Assembly: GCA_903847315.1 (NCBI GenBank)
Contig: CAINDG010000026.1
Location: 1-64,000 of the forward strand
Source of the DNA: an uncultured Planctomycetota bacterium
Lineage (GTDB): Bacteria; Planctomycetota; Phycisphaerae; Sedimentisphaerales; UBA12454
DNA: 64,000 bases
Direction: 5' to 3'
The notes below the pieces were generated by a model. It saw nothing but the letters and a program-made list of their open reading frames with translations. It had not been told where the DNA came from and did not search any database. A program made the translations under genes and the position numbers. Within the stretch, counting starts at the first letter, position 1, and every line of letters begins with the position of its first letter. Shown in pieces: positions 33,689 through 43,256 of this stretch.

Positions 33689-34939
33689 TTACCCCTGGGC
33701 AGGAGGCGTTTCAGCGCCTTTTTTACCCTTTTTTTCCTTTGGCGGCTTGACTTTTTTTACTTTCGGCGGTTTGGGAGCTTTCGGGGCTTTAGGTTTTTTG
33801 GGACCGCCCGATACCGAGCCGATAAGAACTGCCACGATAACGAGCGCCGCGGCGCCGGCTGCGACATACCAGATAATCGGCTCAACGGCAGACAATATCG
33901 GGAAATTTGATATAGGCCTATAGCCGGAGACCACAATAATGGTTGTGTATATCATGGCGACAAGCGGTACAAAAAGAATAAGACCAAAAATATTACTGCC
34001 GGCATCTGCCGACGGTTCGAAGGTTGCTGCAGCGGCAGTCGGAACCAGTACTTCCTGCGGGATAACTTCTTCGGGCATTGCTCCCGGAGCGGATTCGGAT
34101 GGTTCGAGCATTTTGTCCGCGTCGTCAGTTACCGCGGCGCCTTCTGCTGCCGGCGCTGGTTCGGCAGGTGATGCGGCATTAGGACTTTCAGGATAAATAT
34201 CGTCAAGCACAGCGCCAAGCGAAGTATCGTCTGCCTGCAGCGAAAGGTCCAATAGTCCCGAGCCGCTTCCGCCGGCGTCGAGATTTACATCTTCGTCGAG
34301 TCTTCCGGCATCGCCGCCTTTGTCATCGAGGGCCTTGGCGCCTTTTGCGACCATTTTCGTCTTGCCGCTGCTGTCTTCGCTTATCTTAAATTCGGAATCC
34401 GATTCGTTAAGCACATTGATTGAATCTCCGCTTAAGGAGATTTTTGTATCGCCGCTGGATACATCATCTTGCGATTCCTGTTGAGCACTGTCGGCCGCGA
34501 TTGAAATACTGTCCGATGGAGCTTTGGTGCCGTCAGCGGCTGGAGCAAGCGGAACTTCATCCTCTTGCGGTTTGGCGCTTTTATTTTTGGAACTGCCTCC
34601 CAGCGATTCTTCGGCAAGGAGTTGTCCTGTTTCGTCAAGCTTGAATTTCGAGTCCTGAGCTTTGTTTTCTTTTTCCGTTCCCATCAATGCGTCGAGTTCT
34701 TCAGGAGCCAGAGATACATCGGCGTTTTCATCTATGGAAATCTGAAGCGAATCGTCGAGTACCGCCGTATCGCCCTTGGCGGAACCAACGAGTGCGTCGA
34801 CGTCTTCGGTTTTGTAAAGCTGCTTTGCGCCGTCGCGAAATTCGCGGAGCTTGCCTTCCTTTACGAGGACCTTAATTTCAGCTTCGTTTTTGCCAAGTTT
34901 TTGAATTACTTCCTGCAATGAATAGAACATTCCAGCCAT
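33689..34939 (-). CDS. HTH-motif protein with acidic middle, membrane helices and Lys-rich tail
   Basis: A 416-residue protein in four parts. Residues 1-53 match a MerR/excisionase-type helix-turn-helix (YSLQEVIQKLGKNEAEIKVL, then LREFRDGAKQLYKTEDVDAL). Residues 54-290 are acidic, low in complexity and rich in Asp, Glu and Ser. Two membrane helices follow near 317-340 and 350-375. The tail is a run of Pro/Lys-Ala repeats (KAPKAPKPPKVKK). A DNA-binding-like head fused to a membrane anchor is unusual. I do not know its function. Confidence 0.72.
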   Translation of the reverse strand: MAGMFYSLQEVIQKLGKNEAEIKVLVKEGKLREFRDGAKQLYKTEDVDALVGSAKGDTAVLDDSLQISIDENADVSLAPEELDALMGTEKENKAQDSKFKLDETGQLLAEESLGGSSKNKSAKPQEDEVPLAPAADGTKAPSDSISIAADSAQQESQDDVSSGDTKISLSGDSINVLNESDSEFKISEDSSGKTKMVAKGAKALDDKGGDAGRLDEDVNLDAGGSGSGLLDLSLQADDTSLGAVLDDIYPESPNAASPAEPAPAAEGAAVTDDADKMLEPSESAPGAMPEEVIPQEVLVPTAAAATFEPSADAGSNIFGLILFVPLVAMIYTTIIVVSGYRPISNFPILSAVEPIIWYVAAGAAALVIVAVLIGSVSGGPKKPKAPKAPKPPKVKKVKPPKEKKGKKGAETPPAQG

Positions 34940-35201
34940 TGTGAATTCCTGAATGAAACAATTATTTCAAATACAAGTCACCTATATTAGCATGATTATA
35001 CGAATAATGCAATGTTGTTCAAGTTATTTATTCAAGCAGTTTTAAGTCGTGTTTTGAGGTTCAAAATCAAAATTTACGGAAAAATGTTCCTAATTAGCCC
35101 AAAGACATAGTATCAAAACGTTACTTTATGCTTTTATAAAATCGAATGATTTGTTATAATATCTTTCATATTTTTTAATTTTTAGAAGGAGGAAGATTAA
35201 G

Positions 35202-38200
35202 ATGGGCAAAGGAGCAAACCTAAAGGTTTGGGGGCTAATATCGTTATTTCTTATCGTGATATGCTGCGGTTGGGCTGTTGGAAAAACCATTTACGTTGAT
35301 GCCAATACTCCCGACAGTAACGATGGGTCGAGTTGGGCCAAGGCCTGCGCTGAACTGCAGTCCGCATTAGGTGCGGCATTATATGGCGACCAGATACGAG
35401 TAGCCAATGGCACATATCTGCCTGACTATAGCGTAATAACTAAAACGCACACCGGTGACCGAACAGCTACATTCGGACTTGTTAGCGGTGTAGCTATTTA
35501 TGGTGGATATGCCGGCTTCGGCGCACCAGATCCTAATGTTCGCAACCCAAATACATATCCGACTATTCTTAGCGGTGATTTAGCCGGTAATGATGCGACT
35601 GTCAGCGACCCCTGTCAATTACTAACAGAACCAACAAGAGCCGAGAACAGCTACCACGTATTAACAGGCAGCGGAACCGATTCCAACGCGATTCTCGATG
35701 GTTTTACCATCACCGCCGGCAACGCCGGCGAAGATTCATGGCCGAACAGCGATGGAGCCGGGATGTTCAATGAGTTCGACAGCAGTCTAAGGTTAATCAA
35801 TTGTAGTTTCTTTAAAAACTCAGCTATGCAAAGCGGCGGCGGAATGAAAAACGACAATAGCAGCCCTGTGCTGACAGACTGCACATTCAGTAATAATTCC
35901 GCAGGCTGGGGTGGTGGAATGAATAATGGCAGCAGCAGTCCTGAATTAACCAACTGTATATTCACCAATAACACAGCAAACAGCGATGGTGGCGGAATAG
36001 ACAATTACAATAACAGTGATCCTAATATTACCAACTGCACATTCAACGGCAACTCAGCCGGTGCTAATGGCGGTGCAATACTAAACTATGAAGCCAATCC
36101 GACATTGACTATGTGTTCATTCAACGGCAATACTGCTGTTTACACCGGCGGCGCAATCCACGACAATAACAGTAACACCACAATAACGGCCTGTAATTTT
36201 ACCGGCAATTCAGCTGGCACCGGCGGAGGAATATTCAACTTCGTTAGAAGCAATTCTGTTATTGAGGATTGTAATTTTATCAGTAATGCCGCAACTGATA
36301 ATGGCGGCGGAATATACAATGACAACAGCAACCCCGTCGTAACAAATTGCACATTCAGCAGCAACTCGGCAAGTTATGGTGGTGGAATGAACAACTATCA
36401 AAGCAGCCCAAGCCTGAACAGTTGTTCATTCACTTCAAACACAGCACAAAGCGGCGGCGGAATAGGTAACTTTGAGAATTGCAGCCCAACGATAACCGAC
36501 TGTACTTTCAACAATAACAGCGCCGCCTACGGCGGAGGAATGAATAACAACAATAGCAGTCCGACACTGACCAACTGTACATTAAGCAACAACGATGCAA
36601 ACAACACAGGTGGCGGCATATTCAATGACAACAGCAGCAGCCCTGCCATAACTAACTGTATTCTCTGGGCAAACTCGGGGCAGATAAGCGGCGGTACACC
36701 TGTTGTTAGTTACAGTTGTGTTCAGGATAATGACTCCAATGATGCCAGTGTTTATCCAGGTATTGGTAATATTGATGATGACCCATTATTTGCTGATGCT
36801 AATGGGCCGGATAATATCGTCGGCACCAAAGATGATAATCTGCGGCTAAAACCCGGGTCACCGTGTCTTGATGCCGGGACGAACATTACAACTCCGCCGC
36901 TGCCGCCTACCGACCTTGACGGCAAGCCGCGAATTCAAAATGGCATCGTGGATATGGGTGCTTACGAGGGCCCGGCACAGGTGTTTGTCATAGAAGGTGC
37001 ACCGGTGACGGTACCAGAAGGCGATATCGAATGGTTCCATGTATCTCTTGCTTTGGAGCCAAACGGCCCGGTCGAGGTTACAGTTGCTTACTACTCGGGT
37101 GATACCGATATTAGTGTACTCTACGGCTCAACACTAAACTTTAATTCCAGTAACTATTCAACGCCGCAAGCAGTTATTCTGAAAGCCGCTGAAGATGTTG
37201 ATTTCCTCAATGAAACAACAATTATCCGTGTCAGCGGAATTGGTATTGCTCCTGCTTATGTAACTGCCGTTGAAGCTGACAATGACCCTGTCCCGCCGGT
37301 AATATATGTCGATGATGACGCAAATGGATTAAATAATGGCTCAAGCTGGAAAAATGCTTTTAATTATTTACAAGATGCCCTGGACACCGTGGCAAACACA
37401 GGCGGCAAGGTCAACGATATCTGGGTTGCCCAGGGAACATATAGACCCGACCAGGGAGAGCACCAAACGCCCGGCGATCGTTACGCCTCATTCCATTTAC
37501 TATCCGGCGTAAAAATCTATGGCGGCTTTGCAGGTTTTGGCGCACCTAATCCCGACGCTCGTGACTACAAAAAGTATAAAACAATTCTTAGCGGCGACCT
37601 TAACAAAAATGACGGACCTAATTTTGTTAACAACGCCGAGAACAGCTACAATATAGTTACCGGTTCTGGCACTGATTCTACTGCTGTAATCGACGGCTTC
37701 ACTATAACTGCCGGCAATGCCAATGGTGCCGAGTCAACAACAACACGCGGCGGCGGAATGCTTAACTATCCTGGCAGCCCAACAGTAACCAACTGCGTAT
37801 TTAGTGGTAACTCTGGTGGAGGTAATGGGGGCGCGGTGTACAACCGGAGCGGCGGCAGCCCGACGATGACCAATTGCACTTTTGTCGGCAATCGGGCGAA
37901 TGGCGGCGCCGCGATTTGGAATAGTAAGAGCCATCCGATATTAACGAACTGCACATTCATCGATAATTTTGTAACTGGTAACGGCGGTGCAATATACAAT
38001 CACCCGGGCACAGAGGCAGAACTCGGAAGTAACCCGGTGTTAATCAATTGTGTATTTACTAATAACACGGCAGGAGGTAACGGCGGGGCAATGTACAATC
38101 GTAACGGTAAACAAACATTAACCAACTGCACCTTTAACGGCAACTCAGCATATAGTGGCGGCGGGATGTCTAACTACGAGGCCAGCAGTCCGACAGTAAC

Positions 38201-39011
38201 TAACTGTACTTTTAGCAACAACTCGGCATCATATATTGGCGGCGGAGTGTATAACTACAACGGCAGCAGTCTGAAAGTAACTAACTGTATCTTCAGCGAT
38301 AACTTCGGCCGATATGGTGGCGGACTATGTAACTTGAATGAAGCAGCAGTTACCAACTGCACAATTACGTCAAATTCAGCATCAAATGTAGGCGGCGGAA
38401 TATACAATGGAGGCAATATAACGCTGACAAACAATATAATTTGGGACAACAATGATAGTAGTGGTACCGGCGAATCAGCACAAGTTCTTCACAATGGTAG
38501 TTTTGAGATCAATTATAACTGCATACAAGGTCTTACCGGCACTTTAGGCGGCATTGGTAATATTAATGCTGACCCGTGTTTTGTTGACCCTGCTAAGAAT
38601 GATTATCATTTAAAGAGCCAAGGCTGGAGTTGGGATATTAAACGTAATCGCTGGACGTATGATGATGTTACAAGCCGATGTATTGACGCCGGCAATCCCG
38701 GCTCACCGCTTGGCGATGAACCGATAACAATACCGGATGACCCCGACAATGAATGGGGCGAGAATCTGCGAATCGATATGGGAGCCTATGGCGGAACTGC
38801 CGAAGCTTCTATGCCGCCTTACGATTGGACACTGTTAGCGGATTTGACAAATGATGGTATTGTTAACTTAGAAGATTTTGCAGGCCAGGCCATGGATTGG
38901 CGGGAAACCAAAAGTAAACAGCCTGGCGACTTAGATAGAGACGGCACCGTTAACATAAACGACCTTGCGATATTTGTGGAGGACTGGCTTAAAGTTACAA
39001 GCTGGAATTAA
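35202..39011 (+). CDS. Large secreted beta-helix protein with C-terminal dockerin domain
   Basis: A 1269-residue secreted protein with GGAGG at the ribosome site and a signal peptide. It has two parallel modules, each starting IYVDxD/NxxxxxNxGSSW (residues about 28 and 702) and each followed by a run of polymorphic-type repeats of about 23-25 residues (pattern NCTFxxNSAxxGGGxxN), typical of right-handed beta-helix proteins. A Calx-beta-like segment (PVTVPEGDIEWFHVSLALEP) links them. The end is a type I dockerin with two Ca-binding repeats (LTNDGIVNLEDFAGQAMDW and DRDGTVNINDLAIFVEDWL). It could bind cohesin-bearing partners or polysaccharide; no cohesin is seen here. Confidence 0.9.
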   Translation: MGKGANLKVWGLISLFLIVICCGWAVGKTIYVDANTPDSNDGSSWAKACAELQSALGAALYGDQIRVANGTYLPDYSVITKTHTGDRTATFGLVSGVAIYGGYAGFGAPDPNVRNPNTYPTILSGDLAGNDATVSDPCQLLTEPTRAENSYHVLTGSGTDSNAILDGFTITAGNAGEDSWPNSDGAGMFNEFDSSLRLINCSFFKNSAMQSGGGMKNDNSSPVLTDCTFSNNSAGWGGGMNNGSSSPELTNCIFTNNTANSDGGGIDNYNNSDPNITNCTFNGNSAGANGGAILNYEANPTLTMCSFNGNTAVYTGGAIHDNNSNTTITACNFTGNSAGTGGGIFNFVRSNSVIEDCNFISNAATDNGGGIYNDNSNPVVTNCTFSSNSASYGGGMNNYQSSPSLNSCSFTSNTAQSGGGIGNFENCSPTITDCTFNNNSAAYGGGMNNNNSSPTLTNCTLSNNDANNTGGGIFNDNSSSPAITNCILWANSGQISGGTPVVSYSCVQDNDSNDASVYPGIGNIDDDPLFADANGPDNIVGTKDDNLRLKPGSPCLDAGTNITTPPLPPTDLDGKPRIQNGIVDMGAYEGPAQVFVIEGAPVTVPEGDIEWFHVSLALEPNGPVEVTVAYYSGDTDISVLYGSTLNFNSSNYSTPQAVILKAAEDVDFLNETTIIRVSGIGIAPAYVTAVEADNDPVPPVIYVDDDANGLNNGSSWKNAFNYLQDALDTVANTGGKVNDIWVAQGTYRPDQGEHQTPGDRYASFHLLSGVKIYGGFAGFGAPNPDARDYKKYKTILSGDLNKNDGPNFVNNAENSYNIVTGSGTDSTAVIDGFTITAGNANGAESTTTRGGGMLNYPGSPTVTNCVFSGNSGGGNGGAVYNRSGGSPTMTNCTFVGNRANGGAAIWNSKSHPILTNCTFIDNFVTGNGGAIYNHPGTEAELGSNPVLINCVFTNNTAGGNGGAMYNRNGKQTLTNCTFNGNSAYSGGGMSNYEASSPTVTNCTFSNNSASYIGGGVYNYNGSSLKVTNCIFSDNFGRYGGGLCNLNEAAVTNCTITSNSASNVGGGIYNGGNITLTNNIIWDNNDSSGTGESAQVLHNGSFEINYNCIQGLTGTLGGIGNINADPCFVDPAKNDYHLKSQGWSWDIKRNRWTYDDVTSRCIDAGNPGSPLGDEPITIPDDPDNEWGENLRIDMGAYGGTAEASMPPYDWTLLADLTNDGIVNLEDFAGQAMDWRETKSKQPGDLDRDGTVNINDLAIFVEDWLKVTSWN

Positions 39012-39070
39012 AATACTTTTTTGCCGTTTTTGCGATTTCAGGAATCTTAATCCGCCGGGGGCGGGTAAAT

Positions 39071-39337
39071 CTATGGGCCATTCGGTTCGTTCGGGTCGCT
39101 TTCAAAAATTAAGTTTTTTTGCGGCCAGGCGGCAAGGTCGATAAGATGACTCGTTGCAGACAACTTGGTCGTTGTCTGCAATGTTATATGATTGGCATCA
39201 ATACGATACGCCTGAATTTTATACCCGTCGTGCGAGCTTATGACAAAAACAGATTTGTTGGAAGCGTAAGAAATTTGCGTTGATATGACCAGATAAATAG
39301 ACAGAATAACTGCTGTGGAATACTTTTTGCAATACAT
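39071..39337 (-). pseudogene. Truncated secreted beta-propeller-like fragment
   Basis: An 88-residue product with a signal peptide (residues about 6-26) then SNKSVFVISSHDGYKIQAYR and a following blade-like segment, as at the start of lactonase or YVTN-type beta-propeller proteins. Such proteins normally run to 350 residues or more, but this frame ends at NEPNGP and only 60 bases remain before the beta-helix gene end. It is probably a remnant of a longer gene. A real short protein is possible. Confidence 0.5.
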
Positions 39338-39373
39338 CGTATATCCTCCTTGACAAAAGTTTTTTATCTTTGG

Positions 39374-40087
39374 TTAACTGCTTTTTCTTCTCAATCCTGA
39401 AATAATCGGGACACCAATACCGAATAGTAAGAGTGTTGCTGGTTCCGGTATTAAATTAATTGCTGAATAGGCACCAGAGTAGTTGAGGTTAATAGTGAAT
39501 GCCGAACCACTCTGCCAAAAACCTGTAACCTGGCCATAACCATACGTTCCGCCGGTAATTGTTTTGGCAAGGTCGTAACCAAAGATGTTAATTGTTGCTG
39601 AAGAACCGGCACTAATGTATGTATACAATCCCCCTCTGAGGTTAAAAATGGACGATTCATCTGCAATTAATCCGCCACCAATGTAACCGATAGTGCCTTC
39701 ATATATATTGACCGTGGAGGAACCAGAGCCGTCTAATTGGCGAATTGTACCGCCATAAACATTAAGAGTGCTAGAGTTGCCTGCGCCTGCTGATAATGAG
39801 ACATTAGCGTTATTTGAAATATTAATCATTGCATTATCATACGACGACAAAAAACTTATCCATCCACCTGATATGTTGATAGTACTGGCGTTATAAGCAT
39901 CTATCGAACCTACATTTCCGCCGGTCATATTCACTGTCGTATGATTTGGCGGAGTGTCGTGAACAATTACGCCATTCCAATTATCGCCTGCCTGTATGTT
40001 AGCATCGCTGGTGAATGTAATAGCTTGCGCATAGAATGAAAATGCAAACAGAATTGCAAAAACCACTCCTGCTAACTTCTTCTCCAT
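39374..40087 (-). CDS. PEP-CTERM protein with solenoid-like repeats
   Basis: A 237-residue exported protein. After the signal peptide (VVFAILFAFSFYAQA) come short repeats such as INISGGWISFLSSYDNAM and LNVYGGTIRQLDGSGSSTVN with period about 20, suggesting a beta-solenoid. The C-terminus is the sorting signal PEPATLLLFGIGVPIISGLRRK. It has an AGGAGG ribosome site at the minus-strand start. Cell-surface or matrix location is expected through an exosortase encoded elsewhere. Confidence 0.85.
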   Translation of the reverse strand: MEKKLAGVVFAILFAFSFYAQAITFTSDANIQAGDNWNGVIVHDTPPNHTTVNMTGGNVGSIDAYNASTINISGGWISFLSSYDNAMINISNNANVSLSAGAGNSSTLNVYGGTIRQLDGSGSSTVNIYEGTIGYIGGGLIADESSIFNLRGGLYTYISAGSSATINIFGYDLAKTITGGTYGYGQVTGFWQSGSAFTINLNYSGAYSAINLIPEPATLLLFGIGVPIISGLRRKSS

Positions 40088-40191
40088 AATATTACCTCCT
40101 TAAAAATCGCATCCTTACTTCTTAATTATACTGGATTTACGGTGCGAAAATCAAGTCCTAAATGCCTCGTTTTTTAACTAAAAAGCGGATT

Positions 40192-40773
40192 TCAGGGCAG
40201 AGTAAGCTTTTTCATCATTTTCTCGAATAATTCCATACTGAAGCCCATTACATTTGTTTCGCTGCCTTCGATGCGATTGATGAATTTATCGCCGCCTTCC
40301 TGGATTGCGTAAGCGCCGGCCTTATCTTTCCAGATGCCTGAAGTTATGTGTTCTTTGATTTGTTTTTCGCTCATTTTTATCGGATAAACGATTGTTGTAT
40401 CATATTCGGCAAGTTCAAGGCTGATATCTTTTTTAACTATTACTATGGCAGTTATAATTTTATGAGGACCGCTGAAAAGTTTTCTTGTTATAGCCTCGGC
40501 CTGTTCGGCAGATTCGGCTTTGCCGATAATTTCCCCGTTAAAATCGGCGACGGTATCGGAGGCGACGATAATTTTGTCAGGAAATTTTTTTGCAACGTCG
40601 TATGCCTTTGCGATTGCCGCCTTGCAGGCGAATTGTGCGGGGGTCAGTCCCTGCGCTGAGATTTTTGATTCGTCGATATTCGAAACGACTATATCGAAAC
40701 TATAACCTGCGCGAGTCAGGAGCTCTTTTCTGCGAGGCGATGCCGATGCGAGTATGAAGCGATATTTTTCCAT
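40192..40773 (-). CDS. maf: Maf-family nucleotide pyrophosphatase
   Basis: A 193-residue house-cleaning pyrophosphatase that removes non-canonical nucleotides such as dTTP/UTP analogues or m7GTP. Family motifs: LASASPRRKELL, VASDTVADFNGEIIGKA and AYAIQEGGDKFINRIEGSETNVMG-type C-terminal block. Length is normal. It follows the metallopeptidase gene by five bases and is part of a four-gene set with overlapping ends. Confidence 0.94.
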   Translation of the reverse strand: MEKYRFILASASPRRKELLTRAGYSFDIVVSNIDESKISAQGLTPAQFACKAAIAKAYDVAKKFPDKIIVASDTVADFNGEIIGKAESAEQAEAITRKLFSGPHKIITAIVIVKKDISLELAEYDTTIVYPIKMSEKQIKEHITSGIWKDKAGAYAIQEGGDKFINRIEGSETNVMGFSMELFEKMMKKLTLP

Positions 40774-40778
40774 CGGAA

Positions 40779-41825
40779 TTACTTTACGCTGATATAGTAG
40801 GTGATTTTAGCGCAGAACCGCAGGTATTCAGGTTCGATTTTTTCTTCTATATCCTGACCTATATAAATGCTGAACAGTTTTTGTGCGAGATAGCTGTTCC
40901 ATTGCGCCGTAACCGGGGCGTTTTTGTCGGAAGCTATTTTAGTCTCTGCCGCGTCAAGCGGCCAGGTACCGTTAAGCGCACCAAGCAGCATTTGATGATA
41001 ATTGGCAAGTCTTTTGCCGTAATTGTCCTCCCGCAGAAAACGCACAAGGGCGTAGGACTGGGCGTAAAACGCCATTACCGCCGAATCAGCCTGTTCCCAG
41101 AGCACGACTTCGCCGGGGTTTAGCAAGATGAGATTTCGCAGCGGAATCATCCGGTTGCCCTGCATAGTCAATTTCAAAGCGCCGAGCTTGGCGTAATTTT
41201 TCGCAGGCTGGAAAACAAACTGGCCGTTCCCAAACTCGCTCTGTTCGGAAAGCTGGGCGATGCCTTCATCCAGCCAACTCGGCAGGCGGTATTTGAAAAA
41301 TCTATGGCAGAACTGATGCCATCCTTCGTGTCCGATTACGCTGAAAGTTCGGCTTCTTCCGATATTATAAGCGACGCAGGTATCGTTAAGAAAATACGCG
41401 CCTTTTTTAATCTTCATATACATAGGCCACTGGGCGCCGGTGAATTCTTTCGAGAACTGCTCCCACTGCAAACGGTCCTTGAAGATATACAGAACGAACG
41501 GCTCTCCGCTTTCAACCGGCACAGGAAGCTGGCTCTCGTATTGCCGCCAGGCGGCTTCGACAAACGCCGGAATCTGCCTGAGCATCAGCGGCTCAAGCAG
41601 CGTTGTGTGAATTTTGTAATGCTGCGTATTTATCGTCAGTCCCTGTCCGTATGGACTGTCCCATCTTTCAGCGCTTCGCACGGAAGGCAGGGGGGTGACA
41701 TATTTAATTATGCCGTCAACGGTCGATAACTTTGCGACAGAACCGTTGGAAACAGTTGTTGTCTTATTGCTTTCGTTGCAGCCGCAGATGAAAAGCAGCA
41801 GCGATATTAAAATAATTTTTTTCAT
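40779..41825 (-). CDS. Lipoprotein with gluzincin-type HEGWH metallopeptidase motif
   Basis: A 348-residue protein with a lipobox (LLLFICGC). The zinc motif HEGWHQFCHR fits HExxH, and DEGIAQL about 15 residues later supplies the third-ligand glutamate, as in peptidase MA/DUF1570-like proteins. It should be a cell-envelope zinc protease or a non-peptidase relative; substrate unknown. Its stop and the next gene's start overlap by a few bases: the ATG at 41825 shares its position with the amrA-like stop. Confidence 0.82.
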   Translation of the reverse strand: MKKIILISLLLFICGCNESNKTTTVSNGSVAKLSTVDGIIKYVTPLPSVRSAERWDSPYGQGLTINTQHYKIHTTLLEPLMLRQIPAFVEAAWRQYESQLPVPVESGEPFVLYIFKDRLQWEQFSKEFTGAQWPMYMKIKKGAYFLNDTCVAYNIGRSRTFSVIGHEGWHQFCHRFFKYRLPSWLDEGIAQLSEQSEFGNGQFVFQPAKNYAKLGALKLTMQGNRMIPLRNLILLNPGEVVLWEQADSAVMAFYAQSYALVRFLREDNYGKRLANYHQMLLGALNGTWPLDAAETKIASDKNAPVTAQWNSYLAQKLFSIYIGQDIEEKIEPEYLRFCAKITYYISVK

Positions 41826-42379
41826 TATCTCTCAGTTTCTTCAATAATTTCCGCAGTGAACAAATACACTTCCGTATCTTTATCTTTCCACGCATCCGGT
41901 TTCAGTCCCGCCTTATGAGCGCAGCAATAGGAAAGAAATTCTTCCCTGCTCCAGCCGGTCTCGGTTGCGACCTGCGGCAGGAAACAGCCGTTTGCGTAGC
42001 CTTTTTTTATGTATATGCCGTCAGTTCCGAGTCGCAGACTCAACGGGTCATTGGTTTTTTTCAGCGGCGAAAGAACGGAAATTTCGATATCAAGGCCTTT
42101 TACCTCGTCCGGCCTGATACGGTCGTCGAAAAATCTCGGGTCGCCTGTCGCCGCCGCCACTGCCATATCGCTTACTAATTTGATTAACGGCTCATTCGCG
42201 ACAAATTGTCCGATGCAGCCCCGAAGTTCATCTTTGTTTTTCAGAGTTACAAAGCAGCCGCAGTGTGTGTTCAGAACAGGGTCGTCAGATGATATTTTCG
42301 GCGCCCTTTTACCGTTGATAACCGCCTCGACAGTATCGCGTGCGATTTTCAGGAGCGTATGTTTCTGGGCGTCATTCAT
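41825..42379 (-). CDS. amrA: AMMECR1/AmrA family protein
   Basis: A 184-residue protein of the AMMECR1 family, found in the MEMO/radical SAM context. Conserved GCFVTLKNKDELRGCIGQF near residues 41-59, the acidic D-I-E-I-S-V-L-S block and the late GTDGIYIKKGYANGCFLPQVA all match. The usual partner AmrB/MEMO and radical SAM genes are not in this window. It overlaps both neighbours by one base, which implies coupled translation with DedA and the peptidase. Confidence 0.93.
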   Translation of the reverse strand: MNDAQKHTLLKIARDTVEAVINGKRAPKISSDDPVLNTHCGCFVTLKNKDELRGCIGQFVANEPLIKLVSDMAVAAATGDPRFFDDRIRPDEVKGLDIEISVLSPLKKTNDPLSLRLGTDGIYIKKGYANGCFLPQVATETGWSREEFLSYCCAHKAGLKPDAWKDKDTEVYLFTAEIIEETER

Positions 42380-43029
42380 TAATTTGTCGGCTTTCGCCTT
42401 TTTTCTCTTATAACCTCAATTACAGCCGGCATAATTGATATTATGATAATAGCAAAGATAACGAGTGTGAAATTCTTTTTGATAACAGGGATATTTCCGA
42501 AGAAGAATCCGCCGAAGACAAAAATTGAAATCCAAAGAAGTCCTCCCATTATATCGTAAGGCAGGAACCGCCGCAGGTATGTCATTTCGCCGACACCTGC
42601 GACAAACGGCGAAAAAGTCCGCACTATCGGTACGAACCTGGCCAGTATGATAGTTTTGGTTCCATATTTTTCATAGAATCTGTGAGTTTTGTCGATGTGT
42701 TCCTTTTTCAGAAACCATTTGCCCTGATGCTTTAAGATTATTGAGCCGAAATATCTTCCTATGGCATAATTTGTATTGTCGCCCAATATAGCCGCCGTCA
42801 GGAGAGCGGCAAACAGCCATCCTATATTGAGTGAGCCGCTGGCCGCCAGCGCACCGAGCGCAAAAAGCAAAGAATCTCCCGGAAGAAACGGCGTTACTAC
42901 TAATCCTGTCTCACAGAAGATAATAGCGAAGAAAATCAGGTAGGACCAGATTCCCCAGACTTCTATAACAGAATTAAGATGCTTGTCGAGATGAAGAACA
43001 AATTCGATAAAATTATTTATCAGTTCCAT
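42379..43029 (-). CDS. DedA-family membrane protein
   Basis: A 216-residue inner-membrane protein of the DedA/VTT superfamily, which moves phospholipid carriers or lipids. The conserved PFLPGDSLLFALGALAASG sits near residues 47-65, AILGDNTNYAIGRYFG follows, and RFVPIVRTFSPFVAGVGEM is the second hallmark. The length and helix count are normal. It heads a set with amrA, the peptidase and maf. Confidence 0.93.
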   Translation of the reverse strand: MELINNFIEFVLHLDKHLNSVIEVWGIWSYLIFFAIIFCETGLVVTPFLPGDSLLFALGALAASGSLNIGWLFAALLTAAILGDNTNYAIGRYFGSIILKHQGKWFLKKEHIDKTHRFYEKYGTKTIILARFVPIVRTFSPFVAGVGEMTYLRRFLPYDIMGGLLWISIFVFGGFFFGNIPVIKKNFTLVIFAIIIISIMPAVIEVIREKRRKPTN

Positions 43030-43074
43030 TGGCCTTGGATATTAACGATTAAATGCTATTGGCTAACGACAAAA

Positions 43075-43147
43075 TGAGGGCGCAGGGATTCGAACCCTGG
43101 ACCTACGCATTAAAAGTGCGTTGCTCTACCAACTGAGCTACGCCCTC
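43075..43147 (-). tRNA. tRNA-Lys (anticodon TTT)
   Basis: On the minus strand a full cloverleaf: 7-bp acceptor GAGGGCG/CGCCCTC, D arm with AGTTGGTAGA, anticodon stem ACGCA/TGCGT with loop CTTTTAA (anticodon TTT), and TTCGAAT T-loop. Discriminator A. CCA is not encoded. Confidence 0.96.
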
Positions 43148-43256
43148 AAATTATTATCTGACAGCAGGTTATGTCGCTGATTAACCTAAAGTCGAAACAG
43201 CGATTATACCGAAGTTTGGGATACTTTACAAATAGTAGTCTGTTTTTGCAAGAAGA

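Noticed and set aside
35202-39011. Long repetitive GGC/AAC-rich DNA as a tandem repeat array
   Set aside because: The repetition is in protein motifs of a continuous 1269-codon gene, not in identical DNA units.
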